Below are positions 26,889 through 35,003 of a DNA stretch of 64,000 bases, in pieces. The notes beneath the pieces were generated by a model. The model searched no databases and was not told where the DNA came from. It saw only the letters and a program-made list of their open reading frames with translations. A program made the position numbers and the translations under genes. Source of the DNA: Sphingomonas sp. A2-49 (GTDB taxonomy: Bacteria; Pseudomonadota; Alphaproteobacteria; Sphingomonadales; Sphingomonadaceae). The stretch's first letter is position 1, and each line of letters opens with the position of its first letter. The stretch lies in the NCBI RefSeq assembly GCF_025548555.1, contig NZ_JAJLPA010000003.1, forward strand, positions 124,001 through 188,000, given 5' to 3'.

Positions 26889-27121
26889 TGCCGTTCGTCT
26901 CGATCCGCATCTCCGGCACCGCGACCCGCGAGGAAAAGGCGGGGATCGTCGCCGACGTGACGTCCTCGCTGGTCACGCGGCTGGGCAAGAACCCGGCCGC
27001 GGTGCAGATCGTGATCGAGGAAGTGTCGACGGAGAATTACGGCGCCGGAGGGCAGTTGCTCGCCGACCGCGACGCGCCCGGCAAACCGAGGGAGGACGCG
27101 CATGCGGTTCCCTCACAATGA
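26888..27121 (+). CDS. 4-oxalocrotonate tautomerase-family small protein
   Basis: A 77-residue protein beginning MPFVSIRISG. After Met removal it would expose the catalytic Pro1 of tautomerases, followed by the TREEKAGIVADVTSSLVTRLGK helix and VQIVIEEVSTENYGAGG. The core length (about 60 residues) fits the family and about 15 extra residues follow. The substrate is unknown. It overlaps the nusA stop by one base and is therefore co-translated, which is an unusual place for a tautomerase, between nusA and the ylxR-type gene. Confidence 0.85.
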   Translation: MPFVSIRISGTATREEKAGIVADVTSSLVTRLGKNPAAVQIVIEEVSTENYGAGGQLLADRDAPGKPREDAHAVPSQ

Positions 27122-27235
27122 GCCGCTAGCGCTCCATCAGGTTCGCGGCGTGCGATCGACCCTGCGGGTGACCGCGGGGGCGATGGTGCGTGCCGTGCCC
27201 ACGACACGCGGCGACGCACCGGAAGGGACGATCGC

Positions 27236-27970
27236 ATGACCGATCCCGTCCGCAAATGCATCCTGACGCAGGACCGCGACCGGCGCGACAATCTGGTCCG
27301 GCTCGCGCTGGCACCCGACGGGACGATCCTGCCCGATGTCCGTGCCAAGGCGCCGGGGCGTGGCGCGTGGATCGGCGTCACGCGCGGCGAACTGGAAGAG
27401 GCGATCGCGAAGAAGCGGTTGCGCGGTGCGCTGGCACGCGCGTTCAAGGGCGAGGTATCGACGATCCCCGACGACCTGCCGCAGCGGATCGCCGCGGCGC
27501 TGGAACGCAATGCGCTCGACCGGCTCGGGCTCGAATCGCGTTCGGGGATGCTGTTCACCGGGTCCGAGAAGATCGAGACCGCGGCACGTTCGGGCCAGCT
27601 GAAGGCGCTCTACCATGCCGCCGACGCGGGTGCCGACGGCAACCGCAAGCTGGACCAGGCGTGGCGGATCGGATCGGATCGCGAAGGATCGCCGCTGCGG
27701 GGCTTGGTATTGCCGGTCGCGCGCACCATATTGTCGTTGGCGCTGGGCCGCGAGAATGTGGTACATATCGGCGTGACCGACCGCGCTGCGGCCGGGCGGG
27801 TGAGCGACGCGCTCGACCGCTGGCTGCATTTTATCGGACCTGAACCCACACCCGTGCCTTGCGAAACGGCCCCGCAAGGCGCATCGGCGCCCGGACGCGA
27901 ACCCGACATCGTCGGGGCCGCAACCGACCGGCTTCGACCGGCCGTAGACGTAAACGAGGAATTTGAGTGA
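27236..27970 (+). CDS. YlxR/L7Ae fusion RNA-binding protein
   Basis: A 244-residue two-domain protein. The N-terminal YlxR (DUF448) domain, residues 1-80, has RKCILTQDRDRRDNLVRL and the KAPGRGAWI motif. The second domain (about 95-190) is a YlxQ/L7Ae-like RNA-binding fold with GSEKIETAARSGQLKALYHAADAG-type content. In Firmicutes these are two separate genes between nusA and infB; in alphaproteobacteria they are commonly fused, as here. A role in tRNA or rRNA handling or transcription is presumed. The stop overlaps the infB GTG start (GTGA). Confidence 0.88.
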   Translation: MTDPVRKCILTQDRDRRDNLVRLALAPDGTILPDVRAKAPGRGAWIGVTRGELEEAIAKKRLRGALARAFKGEVSTIPDDLPQRIAAALERNALDRLGLESRSGMLFTGSEKIETAARSGQLKALYHAADAGADGNRKLDQAWRIGSDREGSPLRGLVLPVARTILSLALGRENVVHIGVTDRAAAGRVSDALDRWLHFIGPEPTPVPCETAPQGASAPGREPDIVGAATDRLRPAVDVNEEFE

Positions 27971-30777
27971 GCGACACCGACAACGAGAAGCCGAAACTTG
28001 GCATGCGCGCGCCCCTGGGGCTGAAGCGTACGGTCGAGACCGGCCAGGTGAAGCAGAGCTTCAGCCATGGCCGGTCCAATACGGTGATCGTGGAAACGAA
28101 GCGGCGGCGCGTGCTCGGCCGGCCGGGCGAAGCCGCCCCTGCGGCCGAACCGCAGGTCGAGGCGCCCGTCGCCGCGCCCGCCCCGGCGGCCGCCCCCGCA
28201 CCGGCACCGCGCGCGCCCGCGTCGAACGAGACGGCGCAGGAGCGTCAGGCCCGCATGCTGCGCGAGGCCGAGGATCAGCGCATGCACGCGCTGGAGGACG
28301 CACGCCGTCGCGAGGAGGCCGCACGCGTGCAGGCCGCCGAGGACGAGCGCACGCGCGCCGCCGAAAAGGCCGCCGCCGCTGCGGCGCCTGCCGCGCCGGC
28401 GCCAGAACCGGTCGCAGCGCCTGCCCCCGCGCCGGAGCCTGCCGCTCCGTCGGTGGCCGCGCCGATCGTGCCGACGCCGGCCGGCCGTGGCTTCCGCCCG
28501 GTCGAGCGCGCCGCACCGCCGCCCGCACCCGCCGCCGAGCCCGCACCCGTGGCGGCGGTGGAACCCGCTCCCGCGCCGGTCGTGGCAGCGCCTGCGCCCG
28601 CCCCTGCCCCGCGTCCCGCCGCACCGGCGCCCGCGCCGACGCTGGAACTCGGGCGCGATCCGTCGATGCCGGCGCCGCGCCGCTTCTCGCCGGTCGCGCG
28701 ACCCGAGATTCCCAAGCCGCAACCCAAGCCCGAACCGGTCGCCGCACCTGCCGCCGCCGCTTCGTCGTCGGCCGCATCGCCGTCGGCTGCCGGTGGTGCC
28801 TCGCGCAGCCTGCCCTCGGGTCAGGCGACGCCGCGCAACGCGCCGCCGAGCCGTCCGCAGCAGCGCGATCGCAAGGGCGACGAGCGTCGCGGCGGCAAGC
28901 TGACCGTCAACCGTGCGCTCGGCGACGATGGTGCGCGTTCGCGCAGCCTTGCCGCGCTCAAGCGTGCGCGCGAAAAGGAAAAGCGCCACTTCGGCGGCCC
29001 GCGCGAGGTGCAGGCCAAGCAGATCCGCGACGTCCAGGTGCCCGAGGCGATCACCGTCCAGGAACTCGCCAACCGCATGGCGGAAAAGGGCGCCGACCTC
29101 GTCAAGACGCTGTTCAAGATGGGCATGCCCGTTACGATGACGCAGACGATCGACCAGGATACCGCCGAATTGCTGGTGACCGAATTCGGCCACAACATCG
29201 TGCGCGTGTCCGACAGCGACATCGATCTGGCGATCGACACCGTCGAGGATGCCGACGAGCAGCTGAAGCCGCGTCCGCCGGTGGTCACGATCATGGGCCA
29301 CGTCGACCACGGCAAGACGAGCCTGCTCGACGCGCTGCGCGGCACCGACGTGGTGCGCGGCGAGGCGGGTGGCATCACCCAGCATATCGGCGCCTATCAG
29401 GTCACGCTGAAGGACAAGTCGAAGGTCACGTTCCTCGACACGCCGGGCCACGAGGCGTTCACGCAGATGCGCGCGCGCGGTGCCGACGTCACCGACATCG
29501 TCGTGCTGGTCGTCGCCGCCGACGACGGGCTGATGCCGCAGACGATCGAGGCGATCAACCACACCAAGGCGGCCGGCGTGCCGATGATCGTGGCGATCAA
29601 CAAGATCGACAAGTACGAGGCCAATGCCCAGCGGGTGCGCGAGCGCCTGCTGAGCGAAGAGGTGGTGGTCGAGGAAATGGGCGGCGACGTCCAGGACGTG
29701 GAGGTGTCCGCGCTCCAGAAGACCGGGCTCGACACGCTGATCGAGAAGATCCAGCTCCAGGCCGAACTGCTCGAACTGCGCGCCAACCCCGATCGCCCCG
29801 CCGAGGGCACGGTGATCGAGGCGAAGCTCGACAAGGGCCGCGGCCCGGTCGCGACGATCCTCGTCAACCGCGGCACGCTGAAGGTCGGCGACGTCTTCGT
29901 CATCGGCGCGGAAAGCGGCAAGGTCCGCGCGCTGATCGACGACAAGGGGCGTCAGGTGAAGGAAGCCGGCCCGGCGATGCCCGTGGAAGTGCTCGGCATG
30001 ACCGGCGTTCCGTCGGCGGGCGATCCGTTGCAGGTGGTCGAGAGCGAGGCACGGGCACGCGAGGTCGCCGAATATCGCCAGAGCGTGCTGACGCAGAAGC
30101 GCACCACGACGGCGCCGGCGAGCCTCGAGAGCATGTTCTCGGCGCTGAAGGCCAATGCCGCGATCGAATATCCGCTCGTGGTGAAGGCCGATACGCAGGG
30201 CACCGTCGAGGCCATCGTCGCGTCGATCAACAAGATCTCGACCGATCTCATCAAGGCGCGCGTGCTGCACGCGGGCGTCGGCGGGATCACCGAGAGCGAC
30301 GTGACGCTGGCGGGTGCCAGCGGCGCGCCGATCATCGGCTTCAACGTCCGCGCCAACGCCAAGGCGCGCGAGATCGCCGACCGGCAGAAGGTGGCGTTGA
30401 AATATTACGACGTCATCTACGACCTGACCGACGAGATCCGCGCCGGCATGGCAGGGCAGCTCGGGCCGGAGGCGTTCGAGACCGTCGTCGGGCGTGCGGA
30501 GATCCGCGACGTCTTCTCGGCCGGCAAGCACGGCAAGGCCGCCGGTCTGTTGGTCGTCGAGGGTATCATCCGCAAGGCGCTCAAGGCGCGCATCACGCGC
30601 AACGACGTCATCATCTACCAGGGTGAGATCGCCAGCCTGCGCCGCTTCAAGGACGACGTCCCCGAAGTGCGCGCCGGCCTGGAGTGCGGCGTGACGTTCA
30701 CGTCGAACTTCGTCGACATCAAGGCGGGCGACTTCCTCGAGACGTTCGAGGTCGAGATGCGCGAACGCACGCTGTAA
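27967..30777 (+). CDS. infB: Translation initiation factor IF-2
   Basis: A 936-residue IF-2 that positions fMet-tRNA on the 30S subunit. The N-terminal 330 residues contain a long Ala/Pro-rich low-complexity segment (about 50-290), then the IF2_N domain ([21 protein letters not shown]). The G domain begins near 435 with P-loop [10 protein letters not shown]3 DTPGHEAF and G4 NKID. Domains II-IV run to the C-terminal METF-type [14 protein letters not shown]. It starts with GTG, overlapping the previous stop. A hairpin containing the rbfA ribosome binding site follows the stop. Confidence 0.97.
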   Translation: MSDTDNEKPKLGMRAPLGLKRTVETGQVKQSFSHGRSNTVIVETKRRRVLGRPGEAAPAAEPQVEAPVAAPAPAAAPAPAPRAPASNETAQERQARMLREAEDQRMHALEDARRREEAARVQAAEDERTRAAEKAAAAAAPAAPAPEPVAAPAPAPEPAAPSVAAPIVPTPAGRGFRPVERAAPPPAPAAEPAPVAAVEPAPAPVVAAPAPAPAPRPAAPAPAPTLELGRDPSMPAPRRFSPVARPEIPKPQPKPEPVAAPAAAASSSAASPSAAGGASRSLPSGQATPRNAPPSRPQQRDRKGDERRGGKLTVNRALGDDGARSRSLAALKRAREKEKRHFGGPREVQAKQIRDVQVPEAITVQELANRMAEKGADLVKTLFKMGMPVTMTQTIDQDTAELLVTEFGHNIVRVSDSDIDLAIDTVEDADEQLKPRPPVVTIMGHVDHGKTSLLDALRGTDVVRGEAGGITQHIGAYQVTLKDKSKVTFLDTPGHEAFTQMRARGADVTDIVVLVVAADDGLMPQTIEAINHTKAAGVPMIVAINKIDKYEANAQRVRERLLSEEVVVEEMGGDVQDVEVSALQKTGLDTLIEKIQLQAELLELRANPDRPAEGTVIEAKLDKGRGPVATILVNRGTLKVGDVFVIGAESGKVRALIDDKGRQVKEAGPAMPVEVLGMTGVPSAGDPLQVVESEARAREVAEYRQSVLTQKRTTTAPASLESMFSALKANAAIEYPLVVKADTQGTVEAIVASINKISTDLIKARVLHAGVGGITESDVTLAGASGAPIIGFNVRANAKAREIADRQKVALKYYDVIYDLTDEIRAGMAGQLGPEAFETVVGRAEIRDVFSAGKHGKAAGLLVVEGIIRKALKARITRNDVIIYQGEIASLRRFKDDVPEVRAGLECGVTFTSNFVDIKAGDFLETFEVEMRERTL

Positions 30778-30781
30778 GTCT

Positions 30782-30808
30782 CTCCCCTTCCGCTTGGCGG
30801 GAGGGGAG
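30782..30808 (+). promoter_or_regulatory. Hairpin enclosing the rbfA ribosome binding site
   Basis: CTCCCC-TT-CCGC pairs with GCGG-GA-GGGGAG around a TTG loop. GGGGAG, the right arm, is the rbfA Shine-Dalgarno sequence, so when folded it would hide the site. Ribosomes finishing infB only five bases upstream would open the hairpin, coupling rbfA to infB translation. Confidence 0.55.
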
Positions 30809-30812
30809 TCAT

Positions 30813-31208
30813 ATGAACAAAGAACCCCAGGAAAAGTCGGTCCGCACGCTGCGCGTCGGCGAACAGGTGCGTCACGCCCTGTCCGAAATCCTCGCCCGTG
30901 GCGACGTCCACGACGAGACGCTCGCGAAGCATATGGTTTCGATCACCGAGGTGCGCATGTCCCCCGACCTGCGCCACGCGACGGCGTTCGTGAAGCCGTT
31001 GCTCGGCAAGGACGAGGCGGCGGTGTTGAAGGCGCTGCGCACCAACACCGCCTATCTCCAGCGCGAGGTAGCGCACAGGATCCAGACCAAATATGCGGCC
31101 AAGCTCAAGTTCCTGGCGGACGAAAGCTTCGACGAGGGCAGCCACATCGACGCGCTGCTGCGCAAGCCCGAGGTCGCGCGCGATCTGGGCGAGCACAGCG
31201 AGGATTGA
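30813..31208 (+). CDS. rbfA: Ribosome-binding factor A
   Basis: A 131-residue KH-like protein that matures the 16S rRNA 5' end in the 30S subunit. Landmarks are [40 protein letters not shown] (the family's S-D-L-x-x-A region) and the C-terminal [19 protein letters not shown]. The start follows GAGGGGAG by 4-6 bases. It is part of the nusA-infB operon. The gene is followed by a VapBC module rather than directly by truB. Confidence 0.95.
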   Translation: MNKEPQEKSVRTLRVGEQVRHALSEILARGDVHDETLAKHMVSITEVRMSPDLRHATAFVKPLLGKDEAAVLKALRTNTAYLQREVAHRIQTKYAAKLKFLADESFDEGSHIDALLRKPEVARDLGEHSED

Positions 31209-31218
31209 CGCCCGGTCG

Positions 31219-31236
31219 GGTAAGGCTCATCTTACC
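31219..31236. promoter_or_regulatory. Inverted repeat upstream of the second vapB, possible operator
   Basis: GGTAAG and CTTACC are exact inverted repeats around GCTCAT, ending three bases before the antitoxin start. Its position is that expected for the autoregulatory operator of an AbrB-type antitoxin. Confidence 0.55.
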
Positions 31237-31239
31237 GAC

Positions 31240-31503
31240 ATGGGATTCGAAATTACCATGTCGTCCAAGGGACAGATCGTCATCCCGAAGGACGTCCGCG
31301 ATGCTCTGAACCTGAAATCAGGAGAGCGGATGAGCGTGCATCGGGAAGGTCGCAGGATCATTCTCGAAGCCGCAGCGCCGCCGCGTGCGCGGATCAGCTA
31401 CGAAGAGTTTCGTAACCGGGTGCCGCGATACGAGGGGCCGCCGGTGGCAACCGACGACATGACGAGCCGCATCGGAACGCTTTTCGACGACTGGCAAGAG
31501 TGA
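31240..31503 (+). CDS. vapB: AbrB/SpoVT-type antitoxin (VapB family)
   Basis: An 87-residue antitoxin. A swapped-hairpin AbrB domain occupies residues 1-45 (MSSKGQIVIPKDVRDALNLKSG is the textbook motif), followed by a toxin-binding tail. An internal ATG at 31258 that starts directly at the MSSKGQ motif is a possible alternative start; neither has a strong ribosome binding site. It is a different DNA-binding type from the ribbon-helix-helix VapB at the start of the window. The toxin gene begins five bases after its stop. Confidence 0.82.
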   Translation: MGFEITMSSKGQIVIPKDVRDALNLKSGERMSVHREGRRIILEAAAPPRARISYEEFRNRVPRYEGPPVATDDMTSRIGTLFDDWQE

Positions 31504-31507
31504 CCGG

Positions 31508-31900
31508 GTGATCGCCGTCGATACCAACGTCGTCGTGCGGCTGATCGTGGCCGATGACGAAGGGCAGCTCATGGCGGCACTCGATCTTGTTTCGCGAGAC
31601 GATGCATACGTTTCGCTGACCGTGCTGATGGAAACCGAATGGGTTCTCCGATCGCGCTACGCCTATAGCCGTGGCGCCATCCATGCCGCGTTCGACGCAC
31701 TGCCTGCCTTGCTGCGGCTGCATGTCGAGGCGCCCGGCGACGTGGCATGGGCGCTGAAACGTTATGCGCTCGGCGGCGAGCTTGCGGACTATCTGCACAT
31801 CGCGTCGGCGCGCACGATCGGTCGCTTCGCGTCCTTCGAAAAGAAACTGGCGGACCGCGCCGACCCTGACTCGCCCGCCACGGTGGAACTGATCGGCTGA
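31508..31900 (+). CDS. vapC: VapC-type PIN-domain toxin
   Basis: A 130-residue PIN-domain ribonuclease with GTG start. Acidic residues are in place: D5 in MIAVDTNVVVRL, E43 in LMETEWVL, and a D-Y pair in LADYLHIASA. At the fourth position there are F-E-K residues (SFEKKL) in place of the usual FD. The toxin is therefore close to canonical but may lack the last acidic ligand. Its stop overlaps the tdk start as TGATG, so toxin and thymidine kinase are co-translated. The module sits in the middle of the conserved rbfA-truB region. Confidence 0.87.
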   Translation: MIAVDTNVVVRLIVADDEGQLMAALDLVSRDDAYVSLTVLMETEWVLRSRYAYSRGAIHAAFDALPALLRLHVEAPGDVAWALKRYALGGELADYLHIASARTIGRFASFEKKLADRADPDSPATVELIG

Positions 31901-32478
31901 TGGCCAAGCTCTATTTCTACTATGCGTCGATGAACGCGGGCAAATCGACCAATCTGCTCCAGGCGGACTTCAACTATCGCGAACGCGGCATGGAGACGAT
32001 GCTGTTCACCGCCGTGCTGGACGATCGCTTCGCGCGCGGCACGATCACCTCGCGGATCGGGCTGGAGGCGCCGGCGACGCCGTTCGACGCGACGACCGAC
32101 ATCGCCGCCTGCGTCGCCGACCGGCTGGCGGAACGCCCCCTCGCCTGCGTCCTGGTCGACGAGGCGCAGTTCCTGTCCGCCGGTCAGGTCGCGCAGCTCG
32201 CGCGGATCTGCGACGCGATGGACGTGCCGGTGCTCGCTTATGGTCTGCGCACCGACTTTCAGGGGCGGCTGTTCGAAGGCTCGGCCCGGCTGCTGGCGAT
32301 CGCCGACACGCTCGTCGAGATCAAGTCGGTGTGCGTGTGCGGGCGGAAGGCGACGATGAACCTGCGCGTCGATACGCAAGGCCGCGCGATCGCCGAGGGC
32401 GCGCAGACCGAGATCGGCGGCAACGACCGCTATATCGCGCTGTGCCGCCGCCATTTCGCCGAGGCGCTGGAGGCGTAG
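31900..32478 (+). CDS. tdk: Thymidine kinase
   Basis: A 192-residue type II thymidine kinase that salvages thymidine to dTMP. The P-loop is MNAGKST near residues 11-17 and the DEAQF motif lies near 87-91. The lasso region has the zinc-binding CVCGRKATMNLRV and CRRHF, and substrate-binding GGNDRYIALC is close to the end. The length fits the family. It overlaps the stop of the second vapC by one base. Tdk is not normally part of the infB operon, so it may have arrived with or behind the TA module. Confidence 0.94.
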   Translation: MAKLYFYYASMNAGKSTNLLQADFNYRERGMETMLFTAVLDDRFARGTITSRIGLEAPATPFDATTDIAACVADRLAERPLACVLVDEAQFLSAGQVAQLARICDAMDVPVLAYGLRTDFQGRLFEGSARLLAIADTLVEIKSVCVCGRKATMNLRVDTQGRAIAEGAQTEIGGNDRYIALCRRHFAEALEA

Positions 32479-32548
32479 GCTGCCGCTCTCAACGACGGGA
32501 CCACGAACATGTTCGTGTCGACCGTGGCGCCGCCCGGTCCAGCCACCC

Positions 32549-32625
32549 CGTCATTGCGAGCGGAGCGAAGCAATCCAGAGCCGGACCAGGACGTCCTGGA
32601 TTGCTTCGCTGCGCTCGCCATGACG
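32549..32625. repeat. 77-bp extragenic palindrome (GTCATTGCGAGCG family)
   Basis: Arms of about 30 bases run from CGTCATTGCGAGCGGAGCGA to the mirrored CGCTCGCCATGACG with two mismatches, and the centre contains the perfect palindrome CCAGGACGTCCTGG. Elements of this kind are dispersed in many bacteria. It occupies much of the 281-base gap between tdk and the protease gene and could insulate the two; the rest of the gap shows no gene. Confidence 0.8.
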
Positions 32626-32759
32626 GCGGGGGTGATGGGGCGCGCCGTCTGCCCATACCGCCGGTGCGGAAGCGCTAGCCCGCACGCCGCATCGCGCGCC
32701 GAAGCCCCTCGCCGTGACGAGCGCTGGCGTAACGACCCGCACCACGCCATATCGCGCGC

Positions 32760-33449
32760 ATGAACCCCGAGAACATCGTCTACCGCACCGCCGTCTGGAT
32801 CATCCCGCTGGTGATCGCGATCGTCTTTCACGAAGTCGCGCACGGCTGGATGGCGAAATGGCTCGGCGATCCGACCGCGCAGGAGGAACGGCGGCTGAGC
32901 TTCAACCCCCTGCGCCACGTCGATCCGGTCGGCACGGTGATCCTGCCGCTGGGCCTCGCCATCGCCGGCGCGCCGGTGTTCGGCTGGGCGAAGCCGGTGC
33001 CGGTGATCGCGCAAAGGATGCGCAACCCGCGCTGGGGCATGGTCGCGGTCGCGCTAGCCGGGCCGGGCATGAACCTGTTGCTGGCGACGGGCGCCGCGAT
33101 CGCGATCGGCGCCGCGGCCGCGCTGTCGGGGGGTGTGCAGCCGACCGGTATCGCCGGGTTCGTGCTGGCCAACCTGTTCAACTTCCTGCTGGTCAACGTC
33201 TTCCTCGCGGTCTTCAACCTGTTGCCGATGCCGCCGTTCGACGGCGGGCACGTCGTCGAGGGGCTGCTGCCCCGCCCGCTGGCGGCGCAATGGGCGAAAA
33301 TCGGGCGGTTCGGCATCCTGTTGCTGATCCTGCTGCTGGTGGTGGTGCCGATGATCTTTCCGGGCGCCGATATCGTCGGGCGGATCGTCGGGCCGCCGGC
33401 GCAGGCGGTGATCGGCTGGTTCCTCGCGCTGGCGGCGTCGATCGCCTGA
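32760..33449 (+). CDS. Site-2 protease family (M50) membrane protein
   Basis: A 229-residue integral membrane protein with about six hydrophobic segments. The zinc-binding HEVAH (H24, E25, H28) lies in the first segment, and the third ligand is in NLLPMPPFDGGH. These are the two signatures of the compact rhomboid-like M50B group without a PDZ domain. It would cleave substrates within the membrane; targets are unknown. Its stop overlaps the truB start (TGATG), so the two genes are co-translated. Confidence 0.9.
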   Translation: MNPENIVYRTAVWIIPLVIAIVFHEVAHGWMAKWLGDPTAQEERRLSFNPLRHVDPVGTVILPLGLAIAGAPVFGWAKPVPVIAQRMRNPRWGMVAVALAGPGMNLLLATGAAIAIGAAAALSGGVQPTGIAGFVLANLFNFLLVNVFLAVFNLLPMPPFDGGHVVEGLLPRPLAAQWAKIGRFGILLLILLLVVVPMIFPGADIVGRIVGPPAQAVIGWFLALAASIA

Positions 33450-34504
33450 TGCACGGCTGGATCATCGTCGACAAACCATTGGGGCTCGGCAGCACGCAGG
33501 TCGTCTCCGCAGTCAAGCGTGCGCTGCGGCAAGCCGGCTATGGCAAGGTCAAGGTCGGCCACGGCGGCACGCTCGATCCGCTGGCGACGGGCGTGCTGCC
33601 GATCGCGGTGGGCGAAGCGACCAAGCTCGCCGGACGTATGCTCGACAGCGACAAGGTATACGACTTCACCATCCGCTTCGGGACGCAGACCGATACCCTC
33701 GATGCGGAGGGAGTGGGCATCGCCACGTCCGACGTCCGGCCGACGCTGGCGGCGGTGGAGGCGGTGCTGCCGCGCTTCACCGGGCCGATCGCCCAGGTGC
33801 CACCGGCGTACAGCGCGCTGAAGGTCGGCGGCGAGCGGGCATACGACCTCGCCCGCGCCGGTGCGGAGGTGGTGCTCGCGAGCCGGAACGTGACGGTGCA
33901 CGCTCTTCATTCCTCCCCGGCACGGGGAGGGGGACCGCCGGCGTCAGCCGGAGGTGGAGGGGGATCGCCGCAAACGGCATCGCCCGAGGAGCCTCCCCTC
34001 CACCGCCCCGCAGGTGGAGGATCGCCGCAAGCGGCATTGCCCGGGGTAGCCCCCCTCCACCATCCTGCGGATGGTCCCCCTCCCCGTGCCGGGGAGGATC
34101 TGGAAGAGGTCACGCTCACCGCCCATGTGTCCAAGGGCACCTATATCCGCAGTCTCGCGCGCGACATCGCACTGGCGCTGGGCACGGTCGGTCACGTCAC
34201 GATGCTGCGCCGGCTGAAGGCGGGCCCGTTCGACCTGTCACCGGCGATAACGCTGGACAAATTGGCCGAAGCCGCTACTGCGCGCACCCTTGAACAGGTA
34301 ATCCTGCCGTTGAGGGCGGGGCTGGACGACATCCCGGCTCTCCCCCTCTCCCCGGATCAGGCAGGGGCGCTCCGCCAGGGGCGCGTGCTGACCGGGATCG
34401 CCCAGGACGATGGCCCGTATTTCGCGTGTGACGGTGAAACCCCGGTCGCGCTGGTGCAGGTCGAGGCCGCAGAGGCCCGTGTCGTCCGCGGTTTCAACCT
34501 ATGA
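33449..34504 (+). CDS. truB: tRNA pseudouridine-55 synthase with an inserted repeat-derived segment
   Basis: A 351-residue TruB that makes pseudouridine 55 in the T-loop. The catalytic D43 is in GHGGTLDPLATGVL. Other landmarks are YDFTIRFGTQTDTLDAEG, PPAYSALKVGGERAYDLAR, VSKGTYIRSLARDIA and the C-terminal domain. Between VTVHAL and the EEVTLTAHVSKGTYIRS strand lie about 63 Gly/Pro-rich residues (about 155-217) that match nothing in the family and correspond exactly to a palindromic DNA repeat. The frame remains open, so the protein is probably made with this loop. Without it the length would be near 288, close to normal. Confidence 0.93.
   Translation: MHGWIIVDKPLGLGSTQVVSAVKRALRQAGYGKVKVGHGGTLDPLATGVLPIAVGEATKLAGRMLDSDKVYDFTIRFGTQTDTLDAEGVGIATSDVRPTLAAVEAVLPRFTGPIAQVPPAYSALKVGGERAYDLARAGAEVVLASRNVTVHALHSSPARGGGPPASAGGGGGSPQTASPEEPPLHRPAGGGSPQAALPGVAPLHHPADGPPPRAGEDLEEVTLTAHVSKGTYIRSLARDIALALGTVGHVTMLRRLKAGPFDLSPAITLDKLAEAATARTLEQVILPLRAGLDDIPALPLSPDQAGALRQGRVLTGIAQDDGPYFACDGETPVALVQVEAAEARVVRGFNL
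33911..34098. repeat. 188-bp palindromic element inside truB
   Basis: The terminal 26 bases at each end are perfect reverse complements (33911-33936 and 34073-34098, starting TCCTCCCCGGCACGGGG). The interior holds two tandem, slightly diverged copies of a hairpin unit of about 60 bases, each beginning GGTGGAGG and containing GATCGCCGCAA. The same terminal sequence and GGTGGAGGGGG interior recur in the intergenic element at 57812-57941, identifying both as one mobile or dispersed family. Confidence 0.9.
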
Positions 34505-34520
34505 TGTCGAGGACTGACAC

Positions 34521-34790
34521 ATGACGATCACCGCCGAACGCAAGACCGAACTCGTCAAGGAACATGCGCGCCAGGACGGCGACACGGGTTCGCCCGAGGT
34601 ACAGGTCGCGATCCTGTCGGAGCGCATCAAGAACCTGACCGAGCATTTCAAGGGTCACAAGAAGGACAACCATTCGCGCCGCGGGCTGCTGATGATGGTC
34701 AACAAGCGGCGCTCGCTGCTCGACTATCTGCGCAAGACCGATGGCCAGCGGTATCTGGACCTGATCGCGAAGCTCGGCCTTCGCAAGTAA
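34521..34790 (+). CDS. rpsO: 30S ribosomal protein S15
   Basis: An 89-residue S15, the usual length. It contains the family signature around [17 protein letters not shown] and the C-terminal [16 protein letters not shown] rRNA-binding region. It binds 16S rRNA helices 20-22 early in 30S assembly. In many bacteria S15 also represses its own translation. It lies 16 bases after truB and is followed immediately by a strong terminator, as in the common truB-rpsO-pnp order. Confidence 0.98.
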   Translation: MTITAERKTELVKEHARQDGDTGSPEVQVAILSERIKNLTEHFKGHKKDNHSRRGLLMMVNKRRSLLDYLRKTDGQRYLDLIAKLGLRK

Positions 34791-34796
34791 CGATGA

Positions 34797-34820
34797 GGGC
34801 GGCCTTCGGGTCGCCCTTTT
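34797..34820 (+). terminator. Intrinsic terminator after rpsO
   Basis: GGGCGGCC and GGTCGCCC form an 8-bp stem (one G-U pair) capped by a TTCG tetraloop and followed by TTTT. It begins six bases after the rpsO stop. Partial read-through would supply pnp. Confidence 0.9.
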
Positions 34821-34910
34821 CGTATCGCCGTGCTATGCGCGGCCACGCAATTCACGAATACCGGCATGACGCCGGGTATGCGGAGACGGGCAATTCGGCC
34901 CCGACCCTCC

Positions 34911-34954
34911 GGAGCGACGAGACGCTCCACACCGACGCGGGCCGGCTAGCCCGC
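34911..34954 (+). promoter_or_regulatory. Paired hairpins in the pnp leader
   Basis: GGAGCG-ACGAGA-CGCTCC and, eight bases on, GCGGGC-CGGCTA-GCCCGC are two perfect 6-bp hairpins with 6-base loops, 50 bases before the pnp start. In E. coli the pnp leader hairpin is cut by RNase III and used for PNPase autoregulation; an equivalent role here is inference. Confidence 0.5.
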
Positions 34955-35003
34955 GAGACAGGCCCCCCGACGCGATCCGCGCGCGGGGAGTGAAGGAAAA
35001 TAC

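Noticed and set aside
28140..28860. Ala/Pro-rich repetitive region of infB as a separate repeat element
   Set aside because: It is the normal low-complexity N-terminal linker of alphaproteobacterial IF-2.
27610..30531. A 973-codon minus-strand open frame opposite infB
   Set aside because: Arg/His/Gly-rich composition with no domain; it is the antisense shadow of infB.
33911..34098. truB as a disrupted pseudogene
   Set aside because: Despite the inserted repeat the frame is intact, and conserved motifs before and after it are in the same frame, so the gene is more likely functional than broken.
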